Shown: positions 1 to 9,329, counted from the first letter of the stretch. The stretch is 19,830 bases of DNA from Zopfochytrium polystomum (GCA_025765615.1 JAIVFJ010000608.1:1-19830); one strand, 5' to 3'. Notes: a model not told the origin generated them from the letters alone. Numbers and translations are program-made.

Positions 1-1790
1 CCGAGAAAAAGCCAGACTGCCCAAAAGATTCACCCTCAAATGAGACACTCTCGTCCGTAATCTTGTCAGCCGTTGGGGCATCTTGCTCATCAGACTGGCG
101 CTCGTCATGGTGCTCCAGAGAATCAACTCCCTCAGCGGTTGGCCCAGCATCAGGTACGTCAGGTTCGTCAGGTAGCGTAGATACGGTGTTGTCGACAATA
201 ACCTCGGAAACCTCACTATGGTCGAGTATCACCGAAAGAGAGGAGTTGGCGGATGCGGCCGGGGTCATCGCATTCTGTCTGTAGAGATCCACCGACAATG
301 GCGGGCGATACCGTTTTGGGCTCTTCGAGCTGTTCGGACGGAATAAGGACGAGGACAAAATGGATCGGTTGCAAGCAAAACTCGAGGCGCGAACAGTTTC
401 GTCCCCTCCTTTAGCATCGTCGTCGCTACCGTTCTCCTCTGAGGAGCCCTTGCCGTTCGACGCTCGGGGGTCAAACCGGAACGACACGGTCCCTCTTCTT
501 TTTTCGCAAGCGGCTTGGGTCTTTAAGAATAGATGCTGGGGCTTTTCGCGTCGGCTCTTTCCAGCAAAACCGATTTTTGGGCAAGGTCAGCAGCGTCCAC
601 CGCCTTCTTTGCAATGTCAACGGCAGCTCGCATTCCCGACCGCAGCTCCTCTTCCAAAATGCCCTTTCGTTCCAAGCTGATCCGCAGAGCCTCAGCCATG
701 GCCTCTTTGGGAGCGTTTGCGTCGTCTTTCAACATCCGCAGCTCCGTGTGAGAGAACTGGTCGAACGGCACCTGCTCAAATGCTGCAGCCACGTGCGAGT
801 GATGCAGAGGATCACCCATCGCTTCTCGGCGATCCATCACCCGACGAACAAATTTGTACGACAAAAATGCATCCGACAATCCAAGTTGGCCATTCGTATC
901 GGTCGACTGGAGAGCCGCCGCACGCGTGTCCCGCACTGCGGATTCAAGAATCTTTCGAACAATCAGCGTGCTCGCACTCGATCGCACGGCGCCAACGAGC
1001 GCCACGGCCCACTCGACTTCGTCTCTTGGGGGCGAGGGTTCATCGTTCAGCAAAGTCGCCGAAAGAAACGCGTAGATGCGCGTAATCAATGCGGGATTCT
1101 TCGTTTGCACCGCCAGCGCCAGTATGCTCCACGCGTTGCAGAGGGTGAGGTCAAAGTCCCCAAAGTAGAACCACTCAAGCAAAGACGCAGCGACTCTTCG
1201 TCGGGAGCACCAACGTCCCAGACACCAAGCAGGGAGTCGTCGTCGTAATCGCTTGCGGCGTCGGCCTCGTCAAACAGATCGTCTTCGTTGTCCGACGGGC
1301 TGCTGCAGTCCGACACGTGTTCCGGTACATCTTCATAGTCGGACGAATCGGACGACCCTTCGTCCTCCGCGGCAAAGTCATCGTTGCGTGGCGACGAAAG
1401 GCCCATCGCGAGCGCAGTTTGGACGAGGCGGGCCGGGCGTCGCGCGAGGGGCGGCTGGCTAAAGAGGTCAAAAAAGAATCTGCTTTGAGAGGCCAAGACG
1501 ACGCGGTGGACCGGGATGAGCGACGGAGAAGGCACAGCATCGCGGCCATACGACTTGGCCGACTGAGGACTCGGTGCGATCGAGGTATCGGTTGGGATGG
1601 CCAAGAAGCCGTCGGCGAATTGGCCAGTCACAAAGAATGGGGCAAAGCATCTTGGGGCGGAGAGGGATGCGGCCAGCCAAGACGGCTCGTCGACCCGGAT
1701 TCGTGAGTGCGACGACATTGAGATGGCGCTGGACTCCCTGGCTTCGGTGGGTCTGGCGGGTGCGGTTGATACTTCTTCGCACGAAAGCAT
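1..1790 (-). CDS. BTB/POZ domain protein with acidic insert (3' end off window, one frame break)
   Basis: The start is the ATG at 1790. Residues from about 60 onward give the BTB core: the motif VHRVVLASQSRFFFDLF, then an acidic Asp/Glu/Ser-rich insert of about 70 residues, then DEESLRLCLEWFYFGDFDLT and helices (NAWSILALAVQTKNPALI). The frame changes near 1177, exactly between LRLC and LEWFYFGD; one missing G after TTG restores it, so I read it as a single-base error or a real frameshift. A 50-nt intron (521-570) then joins an exon that stays open to the window edge. It encodes a Lys/Arg patch followed by a Ser-, Asp- and Glu-rich, probably disordered tail. BTB proteins usually dimerise and often act as cullin-3 adaptors or transcription regulators; no BACK, Kelch or zinc-finger domain is visible here. 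The function is unknown beyond the domain, and the C-terminus lies outside the window. Confidence 0.75.
521..570 (-). other. Probable intron in the BTB gene
   Basis: On the minus strand it starts GTTTTG and ends TTAAAG. Its 50-nt length links the reading frame ending at a TAA (523-525) to the next open frame in phase 0. A one-base deletion near 527 would restore the frame equally well, so the intron is likely but not proven. Confidence 0.5.
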
Positions 1791-2540
1791 GCTGCGGTGG
1801 ATTGTGGGCTGGTTCTTTTTTTTGCTGGGGGCTCCCTCCTGAAGCGAGCAGAAAAGAGGCAGAAGAAAGATGTTGGGCGGGACAGTCCAGCGCGGCTTGG
1901 ACGGGCGGCGACCGTTGGTTGGGGGGCGGCGGCAGCGGCGAGGGGAAAGGCCCAAGCGAGCACGGCGAGACTATTGTTGATCGCTGGTGGCTTTTCCGTC
2001 GTGACAAGGTCGAGGTGCGCGAGAAATTCAAAGTCCGACCGCCACCCTCTCCGCACTCTCGCTTGTCACTTCGCACTCGCTTGTCACAAGTGATGGTGTA
2101 TGGTGCAAAGCAATCATTGCTTGCCATTACAGAATTGCCGGGCACGCTTTCGTCTATAGGTCAAGTAAATCACGTTTTTACTCTGTGTGAAAGCGCTTGG
2201 CGCCTCCACCTTGGCGTTACTCCTATTCTGCTGACATCATTGTTAGCCAGGACGTTCACAATCTTTTCATTATGTCTGTTTGTTTTCGTAGATTTACTCA
2301 CAACAACCAACGCGATATGAAGCAGCGCCATCGAAATGTATCGATCGATTCAAACACGTTGTTGTACCGGCTTGTAAAAAGGTGACGTTTACCTCTCGCT
2401 GTCATCCGCATGGGCCGACATGGACATGTCAGCGCTTTCATTCTTTTCGGCCACGTGGAACGATGAGATGATGTTTTTTCTTTCTCTCTTTGGCGCCCAC
2501 GGATTGCGCGGTGGCTGATCAATTGAAAACCCCTCTCGGA

Positions 2541-2639
2541 AAGATAGAGATAGAGAAAGAGAGGACGAGAGAGAGAGAGAGTGCGAGAGAGGGAGAGAGA
2601 GAGAGAGAGAGAGACGAGAGAGAGAGAGAGAGAGAGAGA
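2541..2639 (+). repeat. (GA)n purine tract
   Basis: Almost 100 nt of purine, mainly AG dinucleotides with a few interruptions (GAC, TGC, GGG). It lies in the divergent BTB/FYVE promoter region and is complementary to the CT tracts about 200 nt downstream. Confidence 0.95.
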
Positions 2640-2765
2640 TGCGCGATCGACCAACAACCCGAAAGAGCAAAAATTGTTTGTTTGTTTTGTTGTTTCCTTT
2701 CCTTTCCTTTCGATGATTGTTCATTGAAGGCGCGTTTGTCTGTCACTGTCAAGGAAACCATTAAA

Positions 2766-2779
2766 TCACACACACACAC
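2766..2779 (+). repeat. Short (CA)n tract
   Basis: About seven CA units lying between the GA and CT tracts of the divergent promoter. Confidence 0.85.
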
Positions 2780-2813
2780 CGCGTCTCGGCCATACTCTCT
2801 CTCTTTCGATCTC

Positions 2814-2816
<3 letters not shown>

Positions 2817-2852
<36 letters not shown>

Positions 2853-2930
2853 CGTCGCCCAATTTGGAACGCCCCATCTCTCTCTCTCCTCTCTCTCTCT
2901 CCTCCCATCTCCCCCCCTCTCGCTATTACG
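2817..2930 (+). repeat. Two (CT)n pyrimidine tracts
   Basis: An uninterrupted CT run at about 2817-2850 and a second, less perfect one at about 2876-2930, separated by a GC-rich spacer. They end about 175 nt upstream of the FYVE gene ATG and are the reverse complement of the GA tract at 2541-2639. Confidence 0.95.
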
Positions 2931-3104
2931 ATCCCACTCAAATAGGGGCAGTCGAGAACAACGACGCGTTTTCCCAACTCGATCACTCACTCTCTCAACA
3001 ACGTAACCTCGCCCGGCCACACGCGCACTAGCTAGCACTCCACACACACACCCCCCTCACTTCCCCAAGATACGCTAACGCTCAGACTTGTCACTCCAAA
3101 AGTA

Positions 3105-5042
3105 ATGCCCGCCGCAGTCGCTCTTTCGCCTCCCGCAATGCTCGACTTGTCGTCCATGTCGCCGCCCACATCAATGACTCCCGCGTCCTCCCCACCTTCG
3201 TCGTTGCCGTCATCGTCGCTGCCTTCACAGGCGGCCGCCGCCGTCGGAACTAGATCCACAAAAACCACCGTCACCGCCGCAATCCGCCCCGTCGGCCGCG
3301 CACGCCTTCTCCCGTCGCAAACGCCTCCCCCGCAACACCGACGGCGACTGCATCGCCCAACACCACCTACACCAATGGAAAGCCGAGACCCGCCCACGCT
3401 CGGGAAACGGTCGGCAACCTCGGCGTCGTTCTCCGACTTTTCGCGGAAGTCTTTGGCCATGCTCTTCTCTTCTCTGCAAGCAACGCGGCTGCCGCGGCAT
3501 CCGCCGCCGCCGCCGCGTCTGCGACGGCCACGACCACCGCCATGTCGACCGACCCTGCCATCCCGCGCTTTTCGACTTCGTCAAACGGGTCGTCCTCGGG
3601 ATCCACCCTCAAAACCAATAGCGAGAGCGGCAGCGGCAGCGGCCGCAGCACCCACGAACCAACCGAGCACTATTTCCGCTGCGTCAAAGACCCTCGGCAT
3701 GCTGCATGGCCGGTCGAGGAGTGCGGCGAGGCGGAACTCTGCGCGTCGCTTTCTCCGTGCCCGAAAAGGCCTCGACGGGACTGGCCCCCGTGATGGAGAA
3801 TCGGAGACCCCGCGACAGTCCATCTCGGTTTCAGCCGGCGAATCTTTCTTGAAGCACCGCGAGGCTACCGTTGCATCCGGCAAAGCCCTTCAAGAAAAGC
3901 TCAAAAACCCTCGAGCAAGAAACGAGGCCCTTAGGGCAAAGGTTTGGTTTGGTCGCCCTTTCGTTTTCGATGTGCAATGTCTCCCACTTACTGCGACTGA
4001 CGTCACATGTTTTTTTTCTTTTTTCTTTCTTCCTTTTGTTTGTCCGGCCTTGTCCTTGAAAGCTCGCCCAGCTTGACAAACTCGAGCAGGAGAACGCCAA
4101 GCTCGTTCAAGGAATTGTCACTCTCCACGCCCAAACCGCCGGGAGGCAGTCGTCTGGAGAGAGCACCGCGGACGCCGAGACGTTGCTGGCAAACGTTCTC
4201 GCTGCGTTTTTCGACGCAGGCTGCGATCGCGGCAGCTCAGCAAGCCAGTCTCGAGACCATCACCTCGACGCTCCTCCGCCCAGGCCGACGAAATTGCCTC
4301 CCTGCGGGTGTGTCGCTGCACGCCACCGACGGGAAGCTCCGCGAAGCGACGGTGGCAGGTGCAAGATCTGTCGGCGCGCCTGACTCAAGCCGGAGAAGAA
4401 AGCGAGACCGTCCTTGCGGCGCGTGACTTGCAGTGGGGCCAGCAGCTTGAGAAGGTCGAATGCCAGGTTGTCGAGCGCGAAAAAGCGGTCAAGCGGTTGG
4501 AGAAGCTGGCCAAGGATGTTTCCGAGCGACCAGTAGCAATGCTGGAGTTATCTGGCCTTTTATCCAATGTAGGCTCGCCATCTGATTTCAAAGTCTTTGA
4601 ATTTGTTTTGTGGTCCTACATCTTTACGAAATTGCCCTCGTATCCAGACTTGCACAAACTTGCGAGCGACAACTGGACCCCCGATCAATCCACCGATGCA
4701 TGCTCCGCATCCGACTGCACTACAAAGTTTTCGCTCACCCAAAGGCGGCACCACTGCCGAAAGTGAGTTTTCTTCGTTCTTGTTACTCTGAATCTTCTTG
4801 GATACTGATCCTCTGTCACAGGTGCGGAAACATCTTTTGTGCGCAGCATGTGTCCAAGACCACGCCCCTCTCTCTAATGGATAAGGCGTTCGACCGGCAA
4901 GATGGCATCCTCACAAAAGTTTGCGAATCCTGCTTCAGCTCCGTGCAGGTACAAAACGATGAACAGAAAGTAAGAAGCCTGCAACTGACGCTACTCATTC
5001 CTTCTCGAATAGCCAAACCCTGAAATGGAGTCCGCGCAGTAG
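3105..5042 (+). CDS. Coiled-coil protein with C-terminal FYVE zinc finger
   Basis: FYVE fingers bind phosphatidylinositol 3-phosphate on endosomal or vacuolar membranes. The finger is encoded at about 4670-4950 and is split by an intron inside RRHHCRK/CGNIFC. It has the WxxD motif (WTPD), the RHHCR basic patch and paired zinc ligands: C-x4-C, C-x2-C, C-x2-H (CAQH) and KVCESC. Upstream is a Pro/Ser/Ala-rich disordered N-terminus, then a long coiled coil (heptads such as LAQLDKLEQENAKLVQ, ARLTQAGEESETVLAARD, LEKVECQVVEREKAVKRL). Three introns are placed (3942-4062, 4763-4821, 4970-5012) and the stop is TAG at 5040-5042. The coiled-coil part switches frame near 3905, 3921, 4209, 4270, 4310 and 4350, and the N-terminal 600 nt also change frame, so the N-terminus is uncertain. 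The architecture resembles EEA1, rabenosyn or Vac1-type tethers, but no FAB1, Rab-binding or C2H2 domain is visible. Confidence 0.8.
3942..4062 (+). other. Intron 1 of the FYVE gene
   Basis: Donor GTTTGG after ..GCAAAG, long T-rich 3' part, acceptor GAAAG. It is in phase 0 and joins two coiled-coil segments (..ALRAK and LAQLDKLEQEN..) in heptad register. Confidence 0.8.
4763..4821 (+). other. Intron 2 of the FYVE gene
   Basis: Donor GTGAGT, acceptor TGTCACAG, 59 nt, with a CTGAT branch-like site. Splicing joins HHCRK to CGNIFC and rebuilds the canonical RHHCRxCG motif, which strongly supports the junction. Confidence 0.95.
4970..5012 (+). other. Intron 3 of the FYVE gene
   Basis: Donor GTAAGA, branch-like CTGACG, acceptor GAATAG, 43 nt, phase 0. 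It leaves a short last exon encoding PNPEMESAQ before the TAG. Confidence 0.75.
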
Positions 5043-5485
5043 TCAGTAAATCGTCGAATACCAAGTTTCGCTATTTCTATCTCAGTAATTTTCCTTCTCC
5101 CTTTATCGTTATGCTTCGCGCAGCCGTTCGGTCGTATTTTTTTATGTTAGGCTTGTTCAACACGGCCCCTCACCGTGCACTTCCAAGTTCCTTTGGATTG
5201 CTCACCGATTTCCCACCCTTTGATCGCCGCAAGATTCTCTTTCGTGATCGTAATCTTTTTCTCGTTCTCCATATTTGTAGTTCCCCTCCCTGTCCTTTCT
5301 TTGTTCCACTGTCTTTTTTTTTGCTTTTCTTATTTTTGCGCAGATGAAGGCTTGTACTGCTACCCCCCCTCGCGTGAATATGAAACACACAGTCGCAAAT
5401 CATTGGAGCATTCAAAAAAGATTCTCGTATCTGTCGAAATGAGAAATCAAGTCTTTTGAGATGATACGAACGCTGTCCGAAAGGC
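5043..5485. other. Convergent intergenic spacer
   Basis: The FYVE gene (plus) and the thioesterase gene (minus) end towards each other here. The sequence is T-rich on the plus strand (runs near 5310-5340). I find no convincing gene and no AATAAA on either strand. Confidence 0.5.
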
Positions 5486-6897
5486 TCACCCCAATCCATC
5501 CACCCGCCCGCTCCCTTTTTCTCCTACACACCTTCGCCTGGTCTTTGCGCCGCCGGCGGCTGTCGCCATCGGCTTCACGACCAAGTTCTGCAGCACATAC
5601 GCGCAGGGGGCCCTCGACGCGTCGCGGAACAGCGACACTGCCAGGGCGGGCGCCCTGGCTCTGGTACCTCGTCCTTGCGCGCATGACGAGCCACGGGGTG
5701 GCGGGGCCGTCCCAGGACGGTTCGCGCAGCCAAAAGTAGTTGAACGCTGATGTGGAGTAGGAGAATTTCCCCCAGGGGATGGCGGAGGAGATGCCGGAGC
5801 CCGGCGTCGCCGGCCATGACGAGGAGGTGCAGCGGGGTGACGGGGACGACCCGTCGCGGCTTCCGCGGAGGCGGCGGCGGCGGCGGCGGACGACGGGTCC
5901 GGGACGATAAACGCGAGGCCCGGGCGCGCGCGGACCCACATGGTCGCGCCGACAAACGGTCCTGGGTCCTCTCCGACCGGCACGTCGATCCATCCCGTCC
6001 TCCCGCCGTCGCGCGCGTCAAAACACGGTCGCGATCGAGTTAAAGAACCTGATCGGCGCGCCTGGCACTCTCGGCGGTGCCTTTGCCGGGGTCCGCGGCG
6101 GCGAGCTCGCGGTCGAGGTCCGCCGCCGTCGGGTTCCATCGGGGCGGGGGGTCGAGGGCGTCGATGTCTGCTGCGGCGCCGCGGGCGGCGGCGGCGGCGA
6201 GGGAACGGGTCCGGGCCGGTGGGGAGCGGGACGTGGGAAGAGGGCTTCCGCCGATCGCAGAGGGGGCTACGGTTGTGGTGGAGGAGGAGGAGGTGGAGGA
6301 GGGGACGTCGGGGCGCGGGGCGACGGAGGCGGCGAGGTGGCGGACGGAGCGGGAGGTGAGGAGGGAGGTGACGGATGATGCGGATGGGGTCTGGACGGCG
6401 GTGACGGGGCGGTAGAGGTTGACGGTGAGGCGGGTGGGGTGAGGGCGGGGGGCCGGGTTTGGCGCGAAGGAGGCGTCGGCGACGCGGCGCATGCAGTGGA
6501 GCATGAGGGCGCTGATCGGGCCGCCTATTTTAGTTTTGGTTTGAGTGCGATCGGCCGCAAGGGACAGGTATTCATGGGCAGAACCAAGGTGGGGCGGGGG
6601 GGGTGTTGAGTTGGAGGACGGTTAGATGGAGGGGAGGTTGTAAGCCTCAACGAAGTCGCGGTGCGGGGCGCAGCCATCCTTCAACACATAAGGGCTTCCA
6701 CGGGATCAGTGGCTGAAAGAAGCGGGTGCTTGCTACTTGCCATGCTGGGCGTCGAGCGACCACGGGCCGATGGTGTAGCGGGTCGGGTAGAAGTCAAAGT
6801 GCGTCTCCGTCGGCGTGGGCTTTGGCGACGACGACGACCCTTGCGACGGCGACGTCAGCTCGACGTAGTAGGCCTCGAGGGACGGGTGCGGCTCCAT
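5486..6897 (-). CDS. Thioesterase-like (TesB/4HBT_3 type, double hotdog) protein, frame broken
   Basis: The start is ATG 6897. The N-terminus reads FYPTRYTIGPWSLDAQHG and, after a GC-AG intron, GPISALMLHCMRRVA; the joined GPWS..QHGGPISAL is the family's first-hotdog signature. RLTVNLYRPV, a strand with SRSVRHLAASV, and a Ser/Pro/Ala-rich linker follow. The second hotdog is read across three frames: FDARDGGRTGWIDVPV, TMWVRARPGLAFIV, PVTPLHLLVMAGDAG, then FSYSTSAFNYFWLREPSWDG, PWLVMRARTRYQSQG and ALAVSLFRDASRAPCAYVLQ, ending in LVVKP and a basic tail (TGA at 5486-5488). Family members hydrolyse acyl-CoA or acyl thioesters; substrate and compartment cannot be read here. Frame changes fall near 6040, 5870, 5790 and 5640. 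The length of about 400 aa is slightly longer than typical because of the linker. No clear peroxisomal tripeptide is seen at the C-terminus. Confidence 0.75.
6525..6740 (-). other. GC-AG intron in the thioesterase-like gene
   Basis: On the minus strand the donor is CATG/GCAAGT and the acceptor ACTAAAATAG/GCGG, 216 nt. Removing it gives QHGGP across the junction, exactly the family motif. No GT donor nearby keeps the frame and the motif. A branch-like ACTAAAA lies just before the acceptor. Confidence 0.8.
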
Positions 6898-7162
6898 TGT
6901 GACGATGATGATTATTGCAGGCGGAGATCACGTGTAAAAAGTCGAGTTGCGGATGAATTCAGCCGACGCACCAAAAAGCAACCAAAAAGAAAGGAAGGAA
7001 AAGAAAAGAAATACAAAAAAAAGGAACAACCGAAACCCAAACACGTTCAAAAATATTAAATAATCGTAAAAAATATGTTAGGGGCGGGCTTGCAAGTCCA
7101 CCGACCGCAAAGGGCGAAGAGGCAACATCTGGCCAATGCCGGCCAGGCCGCTCTTTTGCTCA

Positions 7163-7219
7163 CCTCTTTTTCCTTTTCTTTCTTTTCTTTTCTTTTCTTT
7201 TTCTTTTCTTTTCTTTTTT
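7163..7219 (+). repeat. (CTTTT)n-like pyrimidine tract
   Basis: Repeated TTTTC units, interrupted only slightly. It is complementary in character to the GGAAAAG-type purine tract at about 6990-7010. Confidence 0.9.
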
Positions 7220-7410
7220 TGTTGGTTTCGCCGGCTGGAGATGAGCTTTCAGTGTTCCTTCACGTACGTGGCAAATTACTCCATCGGAAAGACCCAACTG
7301 CAAGCAGCAAAGTGTACACAACGTGTTTCGTCGTCGACGCCGCTACAATTGAGTTTTTTGTTTTCCCTCATCATGCTGGCGTCGAGACCTCGCGAGTTTG
7401 AGTGGAACCC

Positions 7411-7452
7411 TCACACACACACACACACACACAGACACACACACACACACAT
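7411..7452 (+). repeat. (CA)n microsatellite
   Basis: About 20 CA units with a single interruption (CAGACA) in the middle. Confidence 0.95.
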
Positions 7453-7709
7453 CCTTCTCTCTCTCCCACAAAACAGGATGGAATGCGACCCTTTAAGCAA
7501 GCCATGTATGTGCACGAGATTGAAGCCGCCAATTGAACGGAGACGAATCCAGGTCTTTGAAAAGGCCTTCGTCGTTGTGACGGTGCACTAAACCGTTTAC
7601 ATATGGTCGGACTGCCGACAAGGCACCAGAGAACCAACCGGAAATAAAAATAGTTCATTTTGAGTTTCGCTTGAATGCACATGTGGGCCCCTTGCATTTA
7701 TGCGAGCAT

Positions 7710-8460
7710 TTATCTGGTCAGTGAATGCAAAATCAAAGTTGTACTGTTTCCCTCTTTGAAGAGTTTGAATTGCATTCGTGATAGCAGCTGCGAGCAGTTT
7801 CTAGCGCCAGCGAAATGTATCATTTCACGCCCGGCTCGCACTGTTGATGAGATGACGACGTGAGGTGGAACGGCTGATTTGGAGCAGTAGGCACACTTCC
7901 AGTTATCGTTCGAGAGCGAGTTCACGCTAATGCAGGGGTCTCGGTGCTGGTTGTGTGGGGTCTGCGGGACGTTGGCGGAGTTGCACTCCGCCCCACCCGC
8001 GCTGGCCGCAGCTGCGGAAGCTGGCCGCACCATCGAAGCGAGCAGCGCGGCCCCCGCTCGTACCAAGGCCCGCCGTCAAACCTGAATTGTCCATGCGTCG
8101 TCTCCTCCTCGTAGGCAAAACAAGTCCCCGTTCTTGACCACTGCGATCGTCGGCCGCCGAAGAAACCGCACGCGATGCGGGCGGGGCGACGCCGATGACG
8201 CTGGGCTTCGGCCCCGCGTGCCGCGGAGCAGGCAAACACACCGCCTGGCGAGTCAGTCCAGGCTCGACCGCCGTCGAGAGAACCCGCGGTGCACGGTGCT
8301 CGCACGGGTCGCAGTGGCGTAGAGCATGGGGGAGCGGGCCGCCCCGGCGGCAGCAGCAGAAAACCTGGGGAGAAGAGGCGCGCGGAAGAGGAGTAAGAGA
8401 GTGGATGAGGAGGCAGCCGCGCCCGCTAGGAATGAAAGGTGGTAAGTCACCAGCCACGGT
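7710..8460 (-). CDS. Possible protein-coding region, unrecognised, cysteine-containing C-terminal part
   Basis: I do not recognise this. Several minus-strand frames hold protein-like pieces in a consistent order: FLAGAAASSSTLLLLFRAPL near 8440-8380, TIAVVKNGDLF near 8130, FAYEEETTHGQFRFDGGPWY near 8090, and GGAECNSANVPQTPHNQHRD followed by NSLSNDNWKCAYCSKS near 7980-7880. The last ORF ends at 7710. The pieces would join with the same kind of frame switches seen in the recognised neighbours. Four cysteines in the last piece suggest a secreted or disulfide-bonded domain, but there is no confident signal peptide or start codon. The boundaries are approximate. The region may instead be non-coding. 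Confidence 0.3.
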
Positions 8461-9090
8461 CGCCGCCGCAGGCCGCCGTTTCCTCTAACCCTCAGCCTTT
8501 TGTTTCCATAATAGTGTTGTTTGCTTGCGCGCGCAAGGTCCCTTTTTCCGCCGGCAAGTCGGGATCGTTCACAGGGCGAGCGTCCAAGCAATATCACAAC
8601 TGCGCCCCATCCCTGGGAGAGACATCATTTTTCCGATCCGAACAGCAGCTGGAAAAGAATTTTTTTTTCTTCTTCTTTGTGACGATGTGCCGCACGCGCG
8701 CGTGCGTTGATGAAGCAAAACAAAATTGTGTGTGACATGTGACAAGGGATAACACGTGATGAGTGCTTCTCTCTCATTCGTCTTCCCTTTCCTTTCTTCA
8801 TTTTTTTTTTTTTTTTTTGTTTTTCGCGCCGGACAGACACCCGGAACGGCGAAGACAAATAGCAAACGGGTTTTTCTCTCCTCCGCTTTCTTCCCCTTCT
8901 TTCTTTCTGGGAGGTGCTGGCAGGCTGGTGGCGGACTGAGCAAAGCGAGAACCCTTTCGTTCCAGCGAAAGTAATAGTAGCGGTCGAATGCGCAGCCATG
9001 CGGGTGACAATTGGCGCATGGTGGAGAAGGGGAGGGAGAATGAACTCGGAGAGCGACAAGAAGAAGAAGAGAGAGCGCACAGAGGGACAG
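8461..9090. other. Upstream region without a supported gene
   Basis: GC-rich at its left end, then a T-run of about 18 at 8801-8818 and mixed low-complexity sequence leading into the GA tract. I see no supported gene; the overlapping open frames are Lys/Glu/Arg-rich or Phe/Ser-rich products of simple sequence. Confidence 0.4.
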
Positions 9091-9094
9091 AGAA

Positions 9095-9148
<54 letters not shown>

Positions 9149-9150
9149 AA
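9091..9150 (+). repeat. (GA)n purine tract in promoter
   Basis: About 50 nt of nearly perfect AG dinucleotides inside a longer purine stretch. It ends about 87 nt upstream of a TATA box and about 180 nt upstream of the ATG at 9330. Confidence 0.95.
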
Positions 9151-9236
9151 AACCGATTGCCGCAGCCACGATGGAGTAAAATTGAATGAACGAAAGAAGA
9201 AGAAAACAGAAGAGCACAGAAGAGAAGGGCGAGAGG

Positions 9237-9244
9237 TATAAATA
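9237..9244 (+). promoter_or_regulatory. TATA box of the small secreted-protein gene
   Basis: TATAAATA in the context GAGGTATAAATACCCGCC, 93 nt upstream of the ATG at 9330. A CT-rich leader (ttctttctccctcccc and following) and ACAACCACA/ATG follow, a classic strong fungal promoter and start context. Confidence 0.8.
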
Positions 9245-9329
9245 CCCGCCCGTTTTCACTTCTGCAGCATCCAGCAGCTTTCTTTCTCCCTCCCCTCTCT
9301 GTCTCTCTCTCATAGCATCAACAACCACA

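Larger units (their letters stand above)
1791..3104. promoter_or_regulatory. Divergent intergenic region between BTB and FYVE genes
   Basis: This stretch separates two outward-facing start codons (1790 on minus, 3105 on plus) and must hold both promoters. I see no convincing gene. It contains a long GA tract, a short CA tract, two CT tracts and short C-runs near 3044-3060. No clear TATA box stands close to either ATG. The open frames crossing the microsatellites (Arg-Glu or Ser-Leu repeats) are artefacts of the repeats. Confidence 0.6.
6898..7709. other. Intergenic region with oligo-A/T and CA repeats
   Basis: It lies upstream of the thioesterase gene and downstream of the possible minus-strand gene at 7710. 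A-rich DNA at about 6975-7030, a CTTTT-type pyrimidine tract at about 7163-7219 and a CA repeat at 7411-7452 are present. Open frames cross it on the plus strand but give low-complexity Phe/Ser or His/Thr proteins, and I do not support them. An AATAAA at 7643-7648 on the plus strand has no gene to serve. Confidence 0.5.

Noticed and set aside
577..1248. Plus-strand ORF of 223 codons over the BTB gene
   Set aside because: It is antisense to a recognisable BTB domain, Arg/Ser-rich, and without any motif of its own.
2490..2986. Long open frames on both strands encoding Arg-Glu or Ser-Leu repeats
   Set aside because: They are produced by GA/CT dinucleotide repeats, which are open in several frames; there is no non-repeat coding sequence or supported start.
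5750..6359. Gly/Arg-rich plus-strand ORFs
   Set aside because: They arise from GC-rich codons (CGG/GGC repeats) on the strand opposite the thioesterase linker.
6661..7059. Plus-strand ORF of 132 codons
   Set aside because: It is the antisense shadow of the first thioesterase exon and its promoter; the minus strand carries the family motif.
7411..7452. Repeat array as a CRISPR or satellite
   Set aside because: It is a simple CA dinucleotide run without spacers, in a eukaryotic genome.
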